Of a stretch of 64,000 nucleotides of DNA, positions 50,251-58,725 are shown one piece after another (the stretch's first letter is position 1; each line of letters begins with the position of its first letter). Made by a program: the position numbers and the translations under genes. Source of the stretch: an uncultured Tateyamaria sp. Its GTDB lineage: Bacteria; Pseudomonadota; Alphaproteobacteria; Rhodobacterales; Rhodobacteraceae. The stretch lies in the NCBI RefSeq assembly GCF_947503705.1, contig NZ_CANNES010000001.1, positions 1,122,501-1,186,500 on the forward strand. The letters are read 5' to 3'. Under the pieces are notes generated by a model. The model saw nothing but the letters and a program-made list of their open reading frames with translations. It was not told the origin of the DNA and searched no databases.

Positions 50251-51200
50251 AAAGCGGCCTCCACTCTCGGCCAGTCCTGCGGTCCGGGCAGGCCCAGACG
50301 CAACCAGTCGGATGCGTATGGAAACGTGCGGCTCCAGATCTGATGTCGGGCCAGGCGGTCTTGCCACACAACGGCCTCATCGACCTTGTAGAGGCGAAAG
50401 AGCGCGGTGCCACCAATGACTCCGCCACCGCGCGCAGTCACCAAGGCATCAAGGCGGCTCGCGTCCTCGGCCAAACGCGCTCGCGTTTCGCGCGCCCATT
50501 CTTCGTCAGACAAGGCGATGGCCCCGATCTCCAACGCCGTGCCGGATACCGGCCAGGGCCCCAGCATCTCGCGCAATTGCGCGACCATGGCCGGGTCTCC
50601 GATGGCAAAGCCGAGGCGTACACCCGCCAAACCCCAAAACTTGCCAAAGCTCTTGAGGATCAAGGTGCCGGCCCGCGTCGCCGCAGATATCAACGAAGTC
50701 TCTGGTGCAATATCGCAAAAACTTTCGTCGATGACCGTCAATGCACAACTCAGATCTGCGCGCGACCATACGCGACCGTCGGGATTGTTGGGATGAACAA
50801 GCACTTGTGCCGATCCACCCGTACCCATCGTCCAGCCCTGCGCGGCAAAGCTGGCAGCATGTTCGTTATATGTGGGTCCGGGGATATCAACGGTTCCCGC
50901 CACCATCAGGCGTGGGATCTGCGCGATCAGGGCCGAGGCCCCGGGCGCTGCCAGAATATCGGCTCCGTCCGGCACACTCCAAAAGCGGCGCGCGGCATCG
51001 GTCAGTGCCGTTGCGGCCGTATGATCGGGCAGGGCGGTCCAACTCGTGGGGGTTAACGACGGTAACGGATAGGGGACCGGGTTAATACCTGTGGACAAGT
51101 CGATCCAGGCCGCGCGTACCCCGCCATAGGTGGCGGCAGCAGCATCGATTCCCCCGCCGTGGTCACGCGATTGCATCACTCTGCATGGCTCCAGTCCCAT
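50247..51200 (-). CDS. cobC: Threonine-phosphate decarboxylase-type aminotransferase CobC
   Basis: A PLP enzyme of fold type I, 317 residues from the ATG at 51200 (GAGGGGTGG upstream); an ATG at 51176 is the alternative. The N-terminus [16 protein letters not shown] is characteristic of CobC. The PLP Lys is in [20 protein letters not shown], with [10 protein letters not shown] upstream. It decarboxylates L-threonine-O-3-phosphate to (R)-1-amino-2-propanol phosphate for cobamide synthesis, directly upstream of cobD. Confidence 0.92.
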   Translation of the reverse strand: MGLEPCRVMQSRDHGGGIDAAAATYGGVRAAWIDLSTGINPVPYPLPSLTPTSWTALPDHTAATALTDAARRFWSVPDGADILAAPGASALIAQIPRLMVAGTVDIPGPTYNEHAASFAAQGWTMGTGGSAQVLVHPNNPDGRVWSRADLSCALTVIDESFCDIAPETSLISAATRAGTLILKSFGKFWGLAGVRLGFAIGDPAMVAQLREMLGPWPVSGTALEIGAIALSDEEWARETRARLAEDASRLDALVTARGGGVIGGTALFRLYKVDEAVVWQDRLARHQIWSRTFPYASDWLRLGLPGPQDWPRVEAAL

Positions 51201-51294
51201 TTCCACCCCTCTGAGCGGCAACACGCCAGCAAAGAGCGGATCGCCGCGCATTTTTCAAGACCGTTCCGGGACTGTTAAGATATTATCTTTGCTG

Positions 51295-51309
51295 TTAAGA
51301 GTTTGTTAA
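51295..51309 (+). promoter_or_regulatory. CtrA-type box upstream of the receiver-protein gene
   Basis: TTAA-N7-TTAA (in full TTAAG-AGTTT-GTTAAC), about 58 bases before the start at 51367. The same TTAAG-N5-GTTAAC form occurs at 43924-43938. A further CTGTTAAGA half-site lies at 51272-51280. Confidence 0.65.
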
Positions 51310-51366
51310 CACAATCTTACGCATGTGTAGATTGTGGGGTCTATGTTGGGTTGGCCCGGAGTGAGT

Positions 51367-51726
51367 ATGAATATTCTTATTGTTGAGAGCCGCCCTGAAC
51401 TGGGCGGCCTATGGAAACGCCATCTGGAACGTCAAGGGATGCACGTCACGCTGGCCGCGGGTCAGCAAGAGGCGGTGACATTTCTGTCCGATCATGGGGC
51501 CGATATCATCGTGCTTGACCTTGTGTTGGCCGATGGCAGCGCTCTGGCGGTGTCCGATTTCGCCAGCTACCGCCATCCGAACGCGCGGGTGATCTTTGTC
51601 ACCGACACGACCTTCTTCTCGGACGGATCGATCTTTAACCACGCCAGCAACGCCTGCGCTTTTGTGCCCTCAGGCACGCCGCCAGAGGATCTGGCCGCCA
51701 TGGTGGAACATTACGCCGCCAGCTGA
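51367..51726 (+). CDS. Single-domain response-regulator-like protein with a degenerate receiver site
   Basis: A 119-residue receiver domain from the ATG at 51367 (GGAGTGAG upstream). The phosphoacceptor Asp51 (IIVLDLVLADG) and Thr79 (FVTD) are present. The acidic pair at the first strand is Glu7-Ser8, so one acidic residue is lost, and the conserved Lys of the last strand is Val (AFVPSG). Phosphorylation-driven switching may be altered. No output domain. A CtrA-type box precedes it. The 3' end overlaps the convergent GST gene by 16 bases. Confidence 0.82.
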   Translation: MNILIVESRPELGGLWKRHLERQGMHVTLAAGQQEAVTFLSDHGADIIVLDLVLADGSALAVSDFASYRHPNARVIFVTDTTFFSDGSIFNHASNACAFVPSGTPPEDLAAMVEHYAAS

Positions 51727-52697
51727 TCCCGCCCATGCGGGGCCTCAAAATCAATCTGCGGATTGATCGGAATAATACGGTGCGGATTGATGCTCTCGTG
51801 GCTGTAATGATAGTGACGCACGATGTGATCCATATTCACCGTCTCTGACACACCCGGCACCTGATACAGGTCTCGCGTGTAGGCCCAGAGGTTCGGGTAG
51901 TCCGCCAGGCGCTTGCGATTGCATTTGAAGTGCAGGTGATACACCGGGTCAAACCGCACCAGCGTTGTAAAGAGCCGCCAATCGGCCTCGGTCAGCGTAT
52001 CGCCCATCAGATAGCGGCGGGTGGCAAGCCGCGCGTCCAACCAATCCAACGTATCAAACAGCGGGTGCACGGCCGCGTCATACGCCTCTTGCGTGGTTGC
52101 AAAGCCGGACTTGTAGACACCGTTGTTCAGCGTGTCGTAGATGCGATCATTGATCGGCTCGATCTCGTCGCGCAGCGGGGCAGGCCAATAGTCATTGGTA
52201 TTGCCCGTGATGGCGTTAAAGGCACTGTTGAACATCCGAATGATTTCGGAGCTTTCGTTGCTCACAATCGTCTCGCTCTCTTTGTCCCACAGGATCGGCA
52301 CGGTCACGCGGCCAGAAAATCCAGGGTTTGCCTTGGTATAGATGTCACGCGCAAAGGGCAGGTCATAGAGCGTATCACCAGTCGCACCATTCGTATCCGT
52401 CTGGAATGTCCACCCGTCACCCAGCATATCAGGATGGACGGCGGAAATGGTGATGTGCTCCTGCAATCCTTTCAAACTGCGAAAGATCAATGCGCGGTGC
52501 GCCCACGGGCAGGCATAAGAGACATACAGGTGATAGCGCCCCGATTGGGCCATAAACCCTTCGGTACCGGATGGTCCGGCGCTGCCATCTGCCGTGATCC
52601 AATTGCGAAACTTGGCGGCGGCCCGCTCAAACTTGCCCCCGCTGGATTTCGTGTCATACCACTGGTCGTGCCAGACACCATCAATCAAAAGGCCCAT
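51711..52697 (-). CDS. Glutathionyl-hydroquinone reductase-like glutathione S-transferase (Xi class, YqjG type)
   Basis: A 328-residue Xi-class GST. The catalytic Cys is in YVSYACPWAHRALIFRSLKGL, and other family stretches are TVPILWDKESETIVSNESSEIIRMFN and RYLMGDTLTEADWRLFTTLVRFDPVYHLHFKCN. These enzymes reduce glutathionyl-hydroquinones. The ATG at 52697 lies upstream of MGLLIDGVW. A maleylacetoacetate isomerase role is unlikely, since that enzyme is a zeta-class GST of about 210 residues. Confidence 0.92.
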   Translation of the reverse strand: MGLLIDGVWHDQWYDTKSSGGKFERAAAKFRNWITADGSAGPSGTEGFMAQSGRYHLYVSYACPWAHRALIFRSLKGLQEHITISAVHPDMLGDGWTFQTDTNGATGDTLYDLPFARDIYTKANPGFSGRVTVPILWDKESETIVSNESSEIIRMFNSAFNAITGNTNDYWPAPLRDEIEPINDRIYDTLNNGVYKSGFATTQEAYDAAVHPLFDTLDWLDARLATRRYLMGDTLTEADWRLFTTLVRFDPVYHLHFKCNRKRLADYPNLWAYTRDLYQVPGVSETVNMDHIVRHYHYSHESINPHRIIPINPQIDFEAPHGRDQLAA

Positions 52698-52909
52698 GTC
52701 GCGTCTCCTGTCGCTTGGTTTCAAGTGATGTATGACGCGAGCGGCGACTTGCACAGGCCCACCCTCGCGCACATTCTCTGCACATGCGCACAGCGCCGCG
52801 AGAGTCACGCATAAGACACAACATCATCTCCGCAGTGCCTCTTGTAAAAATTTAACTGGATTCAAACGGTTTATGATCCACCTTGTCATTGGGGATAGGA
52901 GAGACTGCC

Positions 52910-53263
52910 ATGACGACGTTTGTTCCGAAAGAAGTACAGGCGGGGCTAGACAGCGCCCGGCTTGCCTCGATGAAGTCTGCCTCGCGGCTGCGCCTGTCCG
53001 CCAATGACCGGACATATCCGGTGCTGCGGATGTGGAAGTCGGGCTTTTCGATGGAGGCAGAGGGCGCACCGCGCCTGCGTGGCTATGTCGACCTCTATGA
53101 CGGGGCGATCCATCTGTTTCAGTGCCTGATCGTCGCGACCGAAGAGGAAGCAGGCGAAATGCGCTATGAATTCAAGCGGTTGACAGCTGTATCAGAAGCG
53201 GCTCCGCTGGATTTTGAACGCGCTGAAGACGCGCCCGTCGCCTTGCTCGAAGAGCAGCGCTAG
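52910..53263 (+). CDS. Conserved-looking protein of unknown function
   Basis: A 117-residue soluble protein from the ATG at 52910 (AGGAGAG upstream). The middle part (VLRMWKSGFSMEAEG, LRGYVDLYDGAIHLFQCLIV) reads as a small beta barrel, loosely like a PilZ domain, but the RxxxR and (D/N)xSxxG motifs needed for c-di-GMP binding are absent. The N-terminal 30 residues are helical and polar. It is convergent with a GNAT gene. Confidence 0.65.
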   Translation: MTTFVPKEVQAGLDSARLASMKSASRLRLSANDRTYPVLRMWKSGFSMEAEGAPRLRGYVDLYDGAIHLFQCLIVATEEEAGEMRYEFKRLTAVSEAAPLDFERAEDAPVALLEEQR

Positions 53264-53736
53264 ACCCGGAAGCGCGCGCCCACGGCACCGGGCAAATCGC
53301 GATACGGCTGAAAGCCAAGTGCGCCGTAATAGGCGCGCCCGCCGCTGTTGTCGGCCCCGATAGTTGCGTCGATATCCTGCAAGCCATACGCTTTCGCATG
53401 TTTTAGGGTCGCGTCAAACATCAACCGTCCCACGCCGTGCCCTGCGGCCGCTTTAGCCACATAGGTCCCGATGATTCCCCAACCCTCAGGCAGGTCATAG
53501 ATGTTGCCCGAACTTGCAACCTTGAGCGACTGAAACCCCAGAACCGTGCCCGCGTTGTCTATACCCACCACACAAGACACCCGGTCGGGATGCTCAACAT
53601 AATGGGCCAATACATGCGCCGGATCAAAGGGCCGGGCACTGTTCCAGCCCTTCAAAATCGGGGCCAGAACGGCACTCATACCATCCGCGTCGCTGGCAAT
53701 CGCCTGGCGAATGTCGGGCTTACTGAAGGTCGCCAA
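53260..53736 (-). CDS. GNAT family N-acetyltransferase
   Basis: A 158-residue acetyltransferase. N-terminal DIRQAIASDADGMSAVLAPIL and motif A (IIGTYVAKAAAGHGVGRLMFDATLKHA) with NSGGRAYYGALGFQPYRD are typical; it is close to phosphinothricin-acetyltransferase-like GNATs. I choose a TTG at 53736, which overlaps the upstream PatB gene by 17 bases, because no ATG lies before the first strand. Start uncertain. Confidence 0.78.
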   Translation of the reverse strand: MATFSKPDIRQAIASDADGMSAVLAPILKGWNSARPFDPAHVLAHYVEHPDRVSCVVGIDNAGTVLGFQSLKVASSGNIYDLPEGWGIIGTYVAKAAAGHGVGRLMFDATLKHAKAYGLQDIDATIGADNSGGRAYYGALGFQPYRDLPGAVGARFRV

Positions 53737-54889
53737 AGGCCTGCGCCAACCGCTCCACCGCCTCTTGAACCCGCGCGCGGGGCGTGGCGATGTTGAACCG
53801 CAGGAAACTGTCGCCGCCGGTGCCAAATGTGGGCCCGTGGTTCACCGCGATACAGGCGTCCTGTTCGACCCGGCGGGTAAACTCGGCCCGGTCCATCCCG
53901 GTGCCGGAAAAATCAACCCAGGACAAATAGGTGGCCTCCAGGTTCATCGACGCCAGACCCGGGATCGCATTCACGGCATCATCGAACAAACGCCGGTTGC
54001 CATCGAGATAGCGCACCAGCTCATCCACCCATGCGGCCCCGTCCGGTGAATAGGCCGCCGTGGCCATGAACAGCCCGAAGGAGTTCGGAGAGAGCCCCAG
54101 CGCCGCCATCCGCGCCCCGAATTTGGCCCGCAGGTCCGGATCGGCAATGATCACATTGCCCGAATGAGAGCCCGCGATGTTAAAGGTCTTGGTGGCGCCC
54201 GTCATCATGATCAGCCGGTCTTCGATGCCTTCGATATGCGCCATGGGAATATGGGTGTGCCCGGGCATCACCAGATCATGGTGGATCTCGTCCGACACCA
54301 GGATCAGGTCATGGCGTTTGGCAAAGGCGGCGACGCCTTCCAGCTCGGCGCGGGTCCAGACTGTGCCGCCCGGGTTGTGCGGCGAACACAGGATCACCAT
54401 CCGCTCTGACCCGTCCATCTGGGCGTCATAGGCGTCGAAATCCATCGTATAGCGGCCGTTGGCCTGGGTCATTTCGCATTCGACGACCCGGCGGCCATTG
54501 GCTTTGATGACCTTGGCAAAGGCATGGTAAACAGGGGTGAAAAGCACCACGCCATCGCCCGGCGCGGTAAACGTGTCGACACACATCGCGGTGCCGTTCA
54601 CCAATCCATGGGTGGTAAAGATACTGTCGGCATCCAGCGACCAGCCATGGCGCTCGGACATCCACCACTGAATCGCCGCGCGGTATTTGCTGTCATCGCC
54701 AAAATACCCCATGACGCCGTGATCGACCTGGCCCTGCACCGCGTCCACAACCACCTGGGGCGGACGGAAATCCATGTCGGCGACCCACATGGCCAGACCG
54801 CGATCCTGTGGCACGCCATAAATCTCTTCCATCATGTCCCATTTGACGCAATGGCTGCCCCTGCGGTCGATCATCTCGTCAAAGCTCAT
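53720..54889 (-). CDS. PatB/MalY family pyridoxal-phosphate C-S lyase
   Basis: A 389-residue fold-type-I PLP enzyme: FDEMIDRRGSHCVKWDMM at the N-terminus, LAMWVADMDFRPPQVV, CSPHNPGGTVWTRAEL, and the PLP Lys in MTGATKTFNIAGSHSGNVII. PatB proteins cleave cystathionine and other cysteine S-conjugates. The ATG at 54889 follows AGGAGAG. It is probably co-transcribed with the GNAT gene it overlaps. An aminotransferase activity cannot be excluded. Confidence 0.92.
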   Translation of the reverse strand: MSFDEMIDRRGSHCVKWDMMEEIYGVPQDRGLAMWVADMDFRPPQVVVDAVQGQVDHGVMGYFGDDSKYRAAIQWWMSERHGWSLDADSIFTTHGLVNGTAMCVDTFTAPGDGVVLFTPVYHAFAKVIKANGRRVVECEMTQANGRYTMDFDAYDAQMDGSERMVILCSPHNPGGTVWTRAELEGVAAFAKRHDLILVSDEIHHDLVMPGHTHIPMAHIEGIEDRLIMMTGATKTFNIAGSHSGNVIIADPDLRAKFGARMAALGLSPNSFGLFMATAAYSPDGAAWVDELVRYLDGNRRLFDDAVNAIPGLASMNLEATYLSWVDFSGTGMDRAEFTRRVEQDACIAVNHGPTFGTGGDSFLRFNIATPRARVQEAVERLAQAFGDLQ

Positions 54890-54988
54890 GGTACTCTCCT
54901 GGCTGATGTTGCGAGGCAAGCTACCCGGGTGACGCCCAAGTGCAAGGGGACATTGCAGCGCGCGCCGCCTTCACTTAAATGAGGGACC

Positions 54989-55513
54989 ATGAAACGCCCG
55001 ATTATTCTGCACCCCGATCCGCGTCTGAAAAAGACCAGCGATGCTGTCCCCGATCTGACGGACGAATTGCGCACGCTGGCGGATGATATGCTGGAAACAA
55101 TGTATCATGCGCCGGGCGTGGGTCTGGCGGCCCCACAGGTCGGTATTTTGCAGCGGCTGATCGTTCTGGATTGCGTCAAGGAAGACGGCGAAGCGCCGCG
55201 GCCACTGATCATGTTCAACCCCGAGATTGTGGCGTCTTCGGATGCGCTGAATGTGTATGAAGAGGGTTGCTTGTCCCTGCCCGAGCAATATGCCGATGTG
55301 ACCCGCCCGGCCCAGGTCCAGGTCAAATGGATTGACCGTGACGGCAACGAACAAAGCGAAGAGATGGATGGCCTTTGGGCCACCTGCCTCCAGCACGAGA
55401 TTGACCACCTTGATGGCAAGCTTTTCATCGATTACCTCAAGCCGCTGAAACGCCAGATGATCACCCGCAAGATGGTCAAGATGAAGCGCGAGCGCGCCCG
55501 CGAAAAGGCATGA
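54989..55513 (+). CDS. def: Peptide deformylase (first copy, canonical)
   Basis: A 174-residue metallo-deformylase that removes the formyl group from nascent proteins. All three motifs are intact: GVGLAAPQVG, EEGCLSLP (ligand Cys) and LQHEIDHLDG (two ligand His and catalytic Glu). It is the first of three overlapping def-like genes and overlaps the second by ATGA. This copy should carry the essential activity. Confidence 0.97.
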   Translation: MKRPIILHPDPRLKKTSDAVPDLTDELRTLADDMLETMYHAPGVGLAAPQVGILQRLIVLDCVKEDGEAPRPLIMFNPEIVASSDALNVYEEGCLSLPEQYADVTRPAQVQVKWIDRDGNEQSEEMDGLWATCLQHEIDHLDGKLFIDYLKPLKRQMITRKMVKMKRERAREKA

Positions 55514-56010
55514 GCCGGCGCTCTATTTTGACTTGGCCCGACACCCGACTGTCGGCCAAGTGCGCGCCCGTGGATGAGGTGACGGACGACATCCGCACAT
55601 TGGCCTCCGACATGCTGGACACAATGTATGGCGCCCCCGGTCGTGGTCTGGCTGCGCCGCAAGTGGGTGTACTGATCCGCCTCTTTGTGATGGACGCCAC
55701 GTGGAAAGAGGGCACGCCCAGCCCCATGATCTGCATCAACCCGGTGATCCTCAGCCATAGCGCACAGACGGCCACGGCGGGCGAGGGCTGCCTGTCCATC
55801 CCCGGCCTCAGCGCCGAGGTCAGCCGCCCCACATCAATCCGCATGACATGGACGGATTTGAACGGCGCGGAGCAGGTGGAAACCCTCAGCGGCTTTGCCG
55901 CCCTCTGCGCCCAGCACGAACTTGACCACCTTGATGGCATCGTCACCCTCGACCGCGTGGACGCGGCGCAACGGGCTGCACTTCTGGCCCAATACGAGGC
56001 CGCCGCATGA
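55510..56010 (+). CDS. Peptide deformylase (second copy, canonical motifs)
   Basis: A 166-residue deformylase paralogue. Motifs are intact: GRGLAAPQVG, GEGCLSIPG and AQHELDHLDG. It lacks the basic C-terminal tail of the first copy. ATGA overlaps join it to the copies on either side. It is probably active, perhaps with another substrate range or an accessory role. Confidence 0.95.
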   Translation: MSRRSILTWPDTRLSAKCAPVDEVTDDIRTLASDMLDTMYGAPGRGLAAPQVGVLIRLFVMDATWKEGTPSPMICINPVILSHSAQTATAGEGCLSIPGLSAEVSRPTSIRMTWTDLNGAEQVETLSGFAALCAQHELDHLDGIVTLDRVDAAQRAALLAQYEAAA

Positions 56011-56507
56011 CCTTACGCCCCTTTGTCATGTGGCCCGACAAACGGCTGCGCACGCCCTGCGCGCCGGTGGATCAGATCACTGACAATGTCCGCGCCATCT
56101 GGGCTGATATGGTTGCAGCGATGGATGCGATGCCGGGGCAGGGCGTGGGCCTTGCGGCTCCCCAGATCGGCGAGATGATCCAGTTGGCCGTGGTGGACGT
56201 GACCGACGACCGCTCGCGCCGTATTCTGCTGGCCAATCCTGAAATCCTGTCCGCGGGGTCCGAGATGGGCAGCTATACAGAGGCGAGCCCCTGCCTGCCC
56301 GGCGTACAGGCCGAGATCATGCGGCCCACAACTGTGGCTGTCCGTTTTCTGAATGCCGACGGTGTGATCGAGCGGCGCGACTTTGCGGGGCTCGAGGCCC
56401 GCTCGGTCCAGCACCAGATCGACCATCTGGCGGGCCGGATGTATTTTGACAATCTGGGCCGGGTAAAGCGCGATATGCTGCTTCGCCGCGCCCGCAAGAA
56501 ACGCTGA
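56007..56507 (+). CDS. Deformylase-like protein with replaced catalytic residues (third copy)
   Basis: A 166-residue Def paralogue. Motif 1 is intact (GVGLAAPQIG), but motif 2 reads EASPCLPG, so Ser stands at the position of the metal-ligand Cys (with a Cys two residues later), and motif 3 reads VQHQIDHLAG, so the catalytic Glu is Gln and the following Asp is Ala. The two His ligands remain. It is probably inactive as a deformylase, or has another function. The reading frame is intact and ATGA-coupled to the previous copy, which argues for a retained role. Confidence 0.88.
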   Translation: MTLRPFVMWPDKRLRTPCAPVDQITDNVRAIWADMVAAMDAMPGQGVGLAAPQIGEMIQLAVVDVTDDRSRRILLANPEILSAGSEMGSYTEASPCLPGVQAEIMRPTTVAVRFLNADGVIERRDFAGLEARSVQHQIDHLAGRMYFDNLGRVKRDMLLRRARKKR

Positions 56508-56534
56508 GGCGGATCAAGATCCGCCTTACGGGGA
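56508..56534 (+). repeat. Palindromic intergenic repeat between the third def-like gene and fmt
   Basis: GGCGGAT-caag-ATCCGCC followed by TTACGGGGA. It is the best-formed copy of the repeat. It starts right after the stop codon and overlaps the region just before the fmt ribosome site (GGGGAGAG). Confidence 0.65.
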
Positions 56535-56540
56535 GAGCAC

Positions 56541-57446
56541 ATGCGTTTGGTTTTCATGGGCACGCCAGCGTTTTCGGTGGCCGCACTCGATGCACTGCAT
56601 GAGGCGGGTCACGACATCGCCTGCGTCTATTCCCAGCCGCCACGCCCCGCGGGCCGTGGCAAAAAGGATCGGCCGAGCCCCGTGCAGACCCGTGCCGAGA
56701 CGCTTGGGCTAGAGGTCCGTCATCCGGTGTCTCTCCGCAATCCTGAGGCGCAGGCCGAGTTTGCTGCGCTGAACGCGGATGTGGCGGTTGTCGTGGCCTA
56801 CGGCCTGATCCTGCCGCAACCGATCCTTGATGCCCCGACGCACGGCTGTCTGAACATCCACGCCAGCCTCTTGCCTCGCTGGCGCGGTGCGGCCCCGATC
56901 CACCGGGCCATCATGGCCGGGGATGCAGAGACAGGCGTATGCATCATGCAGATGGAGGCCGGTTTGGATACAGGCCCCGTCCTGATGCGCGAGGCAACAG
57001 CTATCGGCGCGACGGAAACCACAGCCGATCTGCACGACCGCCTCGCTGCGATCGGTGCAGATCTGGTGGTGAAAACCTTGGACGCTTTGCCCGATCTGAC
57101 GCCGCACCCTCAGCCAGAGGATGGCGTCACTTATGCCCACAAGATCGACAAGGCCGAGGCGGCCATCGACTGGGCACAACCTGCTGCCATTGTGGATCGG
57201 CAGATCAGAGGTTTGTCGCCCTTTCCGGGGGCGTGGTTCGAACACGAGGGCGCGCGGATCAAGGTGCTGGGCTCGGCGCTTGGTGACGGCACCGGCGCAC
57301 CCGGCACCGTCCTTGATGACGCGCTAAGCGTGGCCTGCGGCGACGGGGCTGTGCGCCTGACCCGCTTGCAGCGGGCTGGCAAAGCTGCGCAGGATGCGGA
57401 TGTGTTCTTGCGCGGCAATGTGATGCCCAAAGGTACGGTTCTGTAA
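56541..57446 (+). CDS. fmt: Methionyl-tRNA formyltransferase
   Basis: A 301-residue enzyme that formylates initiator Met-tRNA with 10-formyl-tetrahydrofolate. The N-terminus [18 protein letters not shown], the active-site region [21 protein letters not shown] with Asn and His, and [18 protein letters not shown] with the catalytic Asp are present, followed by the OB-fold C-terminal domain. It works with the deformylases upstream in the same operon. Start has GGGGAGAG upstream. Confidence 0.97.
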   Translation: MRLVFMGTPAFSVAALDALHEAGHDIACVYSQPPRPAGRGKKDRPSPVQTRAETLGLEVRHPVSLRNPEAQAEFAALNADVAVVVAYGLILPQPILDAPTHGCLNIHASLLPRWRGAAPIHRAIMAGDAETGVCIMQMEAGLDTGPVLMREATAIGATETTADLHDRLAAIGADLVVKTLDALPDLTPHPQPEDGVTYAHKIDKAEAAIDWAQPAAIVDRQIRGLSPFPGAWFEHEGARIKVLGSALGDGTGAPGTVLDDALSVACGDGAVRLTRLQRAGKAAQDADVFLRGNVMPKGTVL

Positions 57447-57458
57447 GGGGAAAATCTG

Positions 57459-57698
57459 ATGTTTCCAACATTGATCGGCACGGTCGTAATCGCGGGGATC
57501 GTAGGCTATCTGTCGGAAAAGTCTGGATTTACCCGCAACGGAATCCTCCAGTCGATCATCATTTGCATCGGCGGTGCGTTTCTCTTCTATTTCGTGCGGC
57601 TGATGTTCGGGATTGGGTTTGGCAGTGCGGGGCTGAACGCCATCGCGTCCTCCATCGGGGCGCTGATCATCGTGCCCACGCATTGGCGCAAGCGCTGA
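57459..57698 (+). CDS. Small membrane protein (GlsB/YeaQ-like layout)
   Basis: A 79-residue protein with three hydrophobic spans (IGTVVIAGIVGYLSE, ILQSIIICIGGAFLFYFVRLMF and LNAIASSIGALIIVP) and Gly-rich turns. The layout is like the GlsB/YeaQ/YmgE small membrane proteins, but I am not sure of the family. It starts 13 bases after the fmt stop and is probably the last gene of the def-fmt operon. Confidence 0.7.
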   Translation: MFPTLIGTVVIAGIVGYLSEKSGFTRNGILQSIIICIGGAFLFYFVRLMFGIGFGSAGLNAIASSIGALIIVPTHWRKR

Positions 57699-57733
57699 GG
57701 CGATCCGGGGGGAGGAGACCCGAACCGCCCTAC
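57699..57733 (+). repeat. Degenerate copy of the palindromic intergenic repeat
   Basis: Starts right after a stop codon with GGCGATCC and ends CCGCCCTACG, with an inner GGG/CCC pairing. It is similar in plan to the copy at 47950 (both have GGGGAGGA in the loop). Confidence 0.35.
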
Positions 57734-57740
57734 GCCACCC

Positions 57741-58022
57741 TCAAAACAGTTTTTTCAGGATCAGCTTCTTCTTCAGGTGCTTTTTCGACACGTGCTTTTT
57801 CTTGCTCAGGCTGTGGTGCTTGTGACCGTGGTAGTGCTTGGGCGCGTGGAATTTGTGGGATTTGTATGTCTTGACCTTGAAACCGGCCTGAATGACTTCG
57901 ACCGCCTCGGCATCGGCGCTGGCCCAATAGGCCTTGGCGCTTGCGGGGCCAAAGCTGGTCAGGGTCACGGCGGTGGCCATGGCAGCGATCAAGAGCGGGG
58001 TTTTGGAAAGTGTGAGGGCCAT
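57741..58022 (-). CDS. Secreted His/Lys-rich small protein
   Basis: A 93-residue protein from the ATG at 58022 (GGAG upstream). A signal peptide (LLIAAMATAVTLTSFGPASA) is followed by about 25 ordinary residues and then a strongly basic tail rich in His and Lys (for example KHYHGHKHHSLSKKKHV). It should be exported to the periplasm and could bind metal ions, nucleic acid or acidic polymers. Family not recognised. It is convergent with the def-fmt operon. Confidence 0.65.
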   Translation of the reverse strand: MALTLSKTPLLIAAMATAVTLTSFGPASAKAYWASADAEAVEVIQAGFKVKTYKSHKFHAPKHYHGHKHHSLSKKKHVSKKHLKKKLILKKLF

Positions 58023-58269
58023 CTTGTGTCGTCTCCATCTGTTGGGTCTGAAGGGGCGGCAGGGGCCGTCCTTTGATGGGATAGAGATAGCAGAAAGAGG
58101 CTGTAACAATAAGGGACCGACCAGTCACAAACGAGCGCGCAAAGGGATGGTTCTCGTGAGGATGCAGGCGCAGCAAGATTTTTTAATGAGAAAAATCTTG
58201 GGCTTAAGCGGCGACGCATGTGTAATAATTGTCACGGATACCGCCGAGCCCCCGCAATCCGCCCCTACG

Positions 58270-58725
58270 TCACTTGGGCTTGAACGGCGCCATGCCCTCC
58301 CGCGCCAGCGCATCCGCCCGCTCATTGTCCACATGGCCCGCATGGCCCTTGACCCATTTCCAGGTCACATCATGGCGCGCCTGCGCCGCATCCAGCCGTT
58401 GCCACAACTCTGCATTGGCCACCGGCTTTTTCGCCGCGTTCCTCCAGCCGTTCCGCTTCCAGCCGTGGATCCAGCTTGTGATCCCGTTTTTGACGTAATT
58501 GCTGTCGGTCACGATAGTGATGGTCGATGGCTTGGCCAGCGCCTCCAGCGCCGAAATGGCCGCCATCAGCTCCATCTTGTTGTTCGTGGTCAGGGCCTCG
58601 CCGCCTTTCAGCTCACGTTCCTTGATCACCACATCGCCCTCGGACGCCCGCAGCAGCGCGCCCCATCCCCCGGGTCCGGGGTTCCCCGAACAGGCCCCGT
58701 CGGTATAGGCGAAAAGCTCAGGCAC
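58270..58725 (-). CDS. rnhA: Ribonuclease HI
   Basis: A 151-residue RNase H that cuts RNA in RNA-DNA hybrids. The four acidic metal ligands are visible: Asp in [18 protein letters not shown], Glu in [10 protein letters not shown], Asp in [12 protein letters not shown] and Asp in [13 protein letters not shown] start it at a GTG at 58725, just upstream of PELFAYTDG; it lies two bases from the stop of the upstream methyltransferase gene. Confidence 0.95.
   Translation of the reverse strand: MPELFAYTDGACSGNPGPGGWGALLRASEGDVVIKERELKGGEALTTNNKMELMAAISALEALAKPSTITIVTDSNYVKNGITSWIHGWKRNGWRNAAKKPVANAELWQRLDAAQARHDVTWKWVKGHAGHVDNERADALAREGMAPFKPK

Noticed and set aside
51711-52697. The GST as the missing maleylacetoacetate isomerase of the homogentisate pathway
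   Set aside because: Length (328 residues) and motifs are those of Xi-class glutathionyl-hydroquinone reductases, not of zeta-class isomerases.
52910-53263. A PilZ c-di-GMP receptor
   Set aside because: The RxxxR and (D/N)xSxxG binding motifs are absent; only a vague barrel-like pattern remains.
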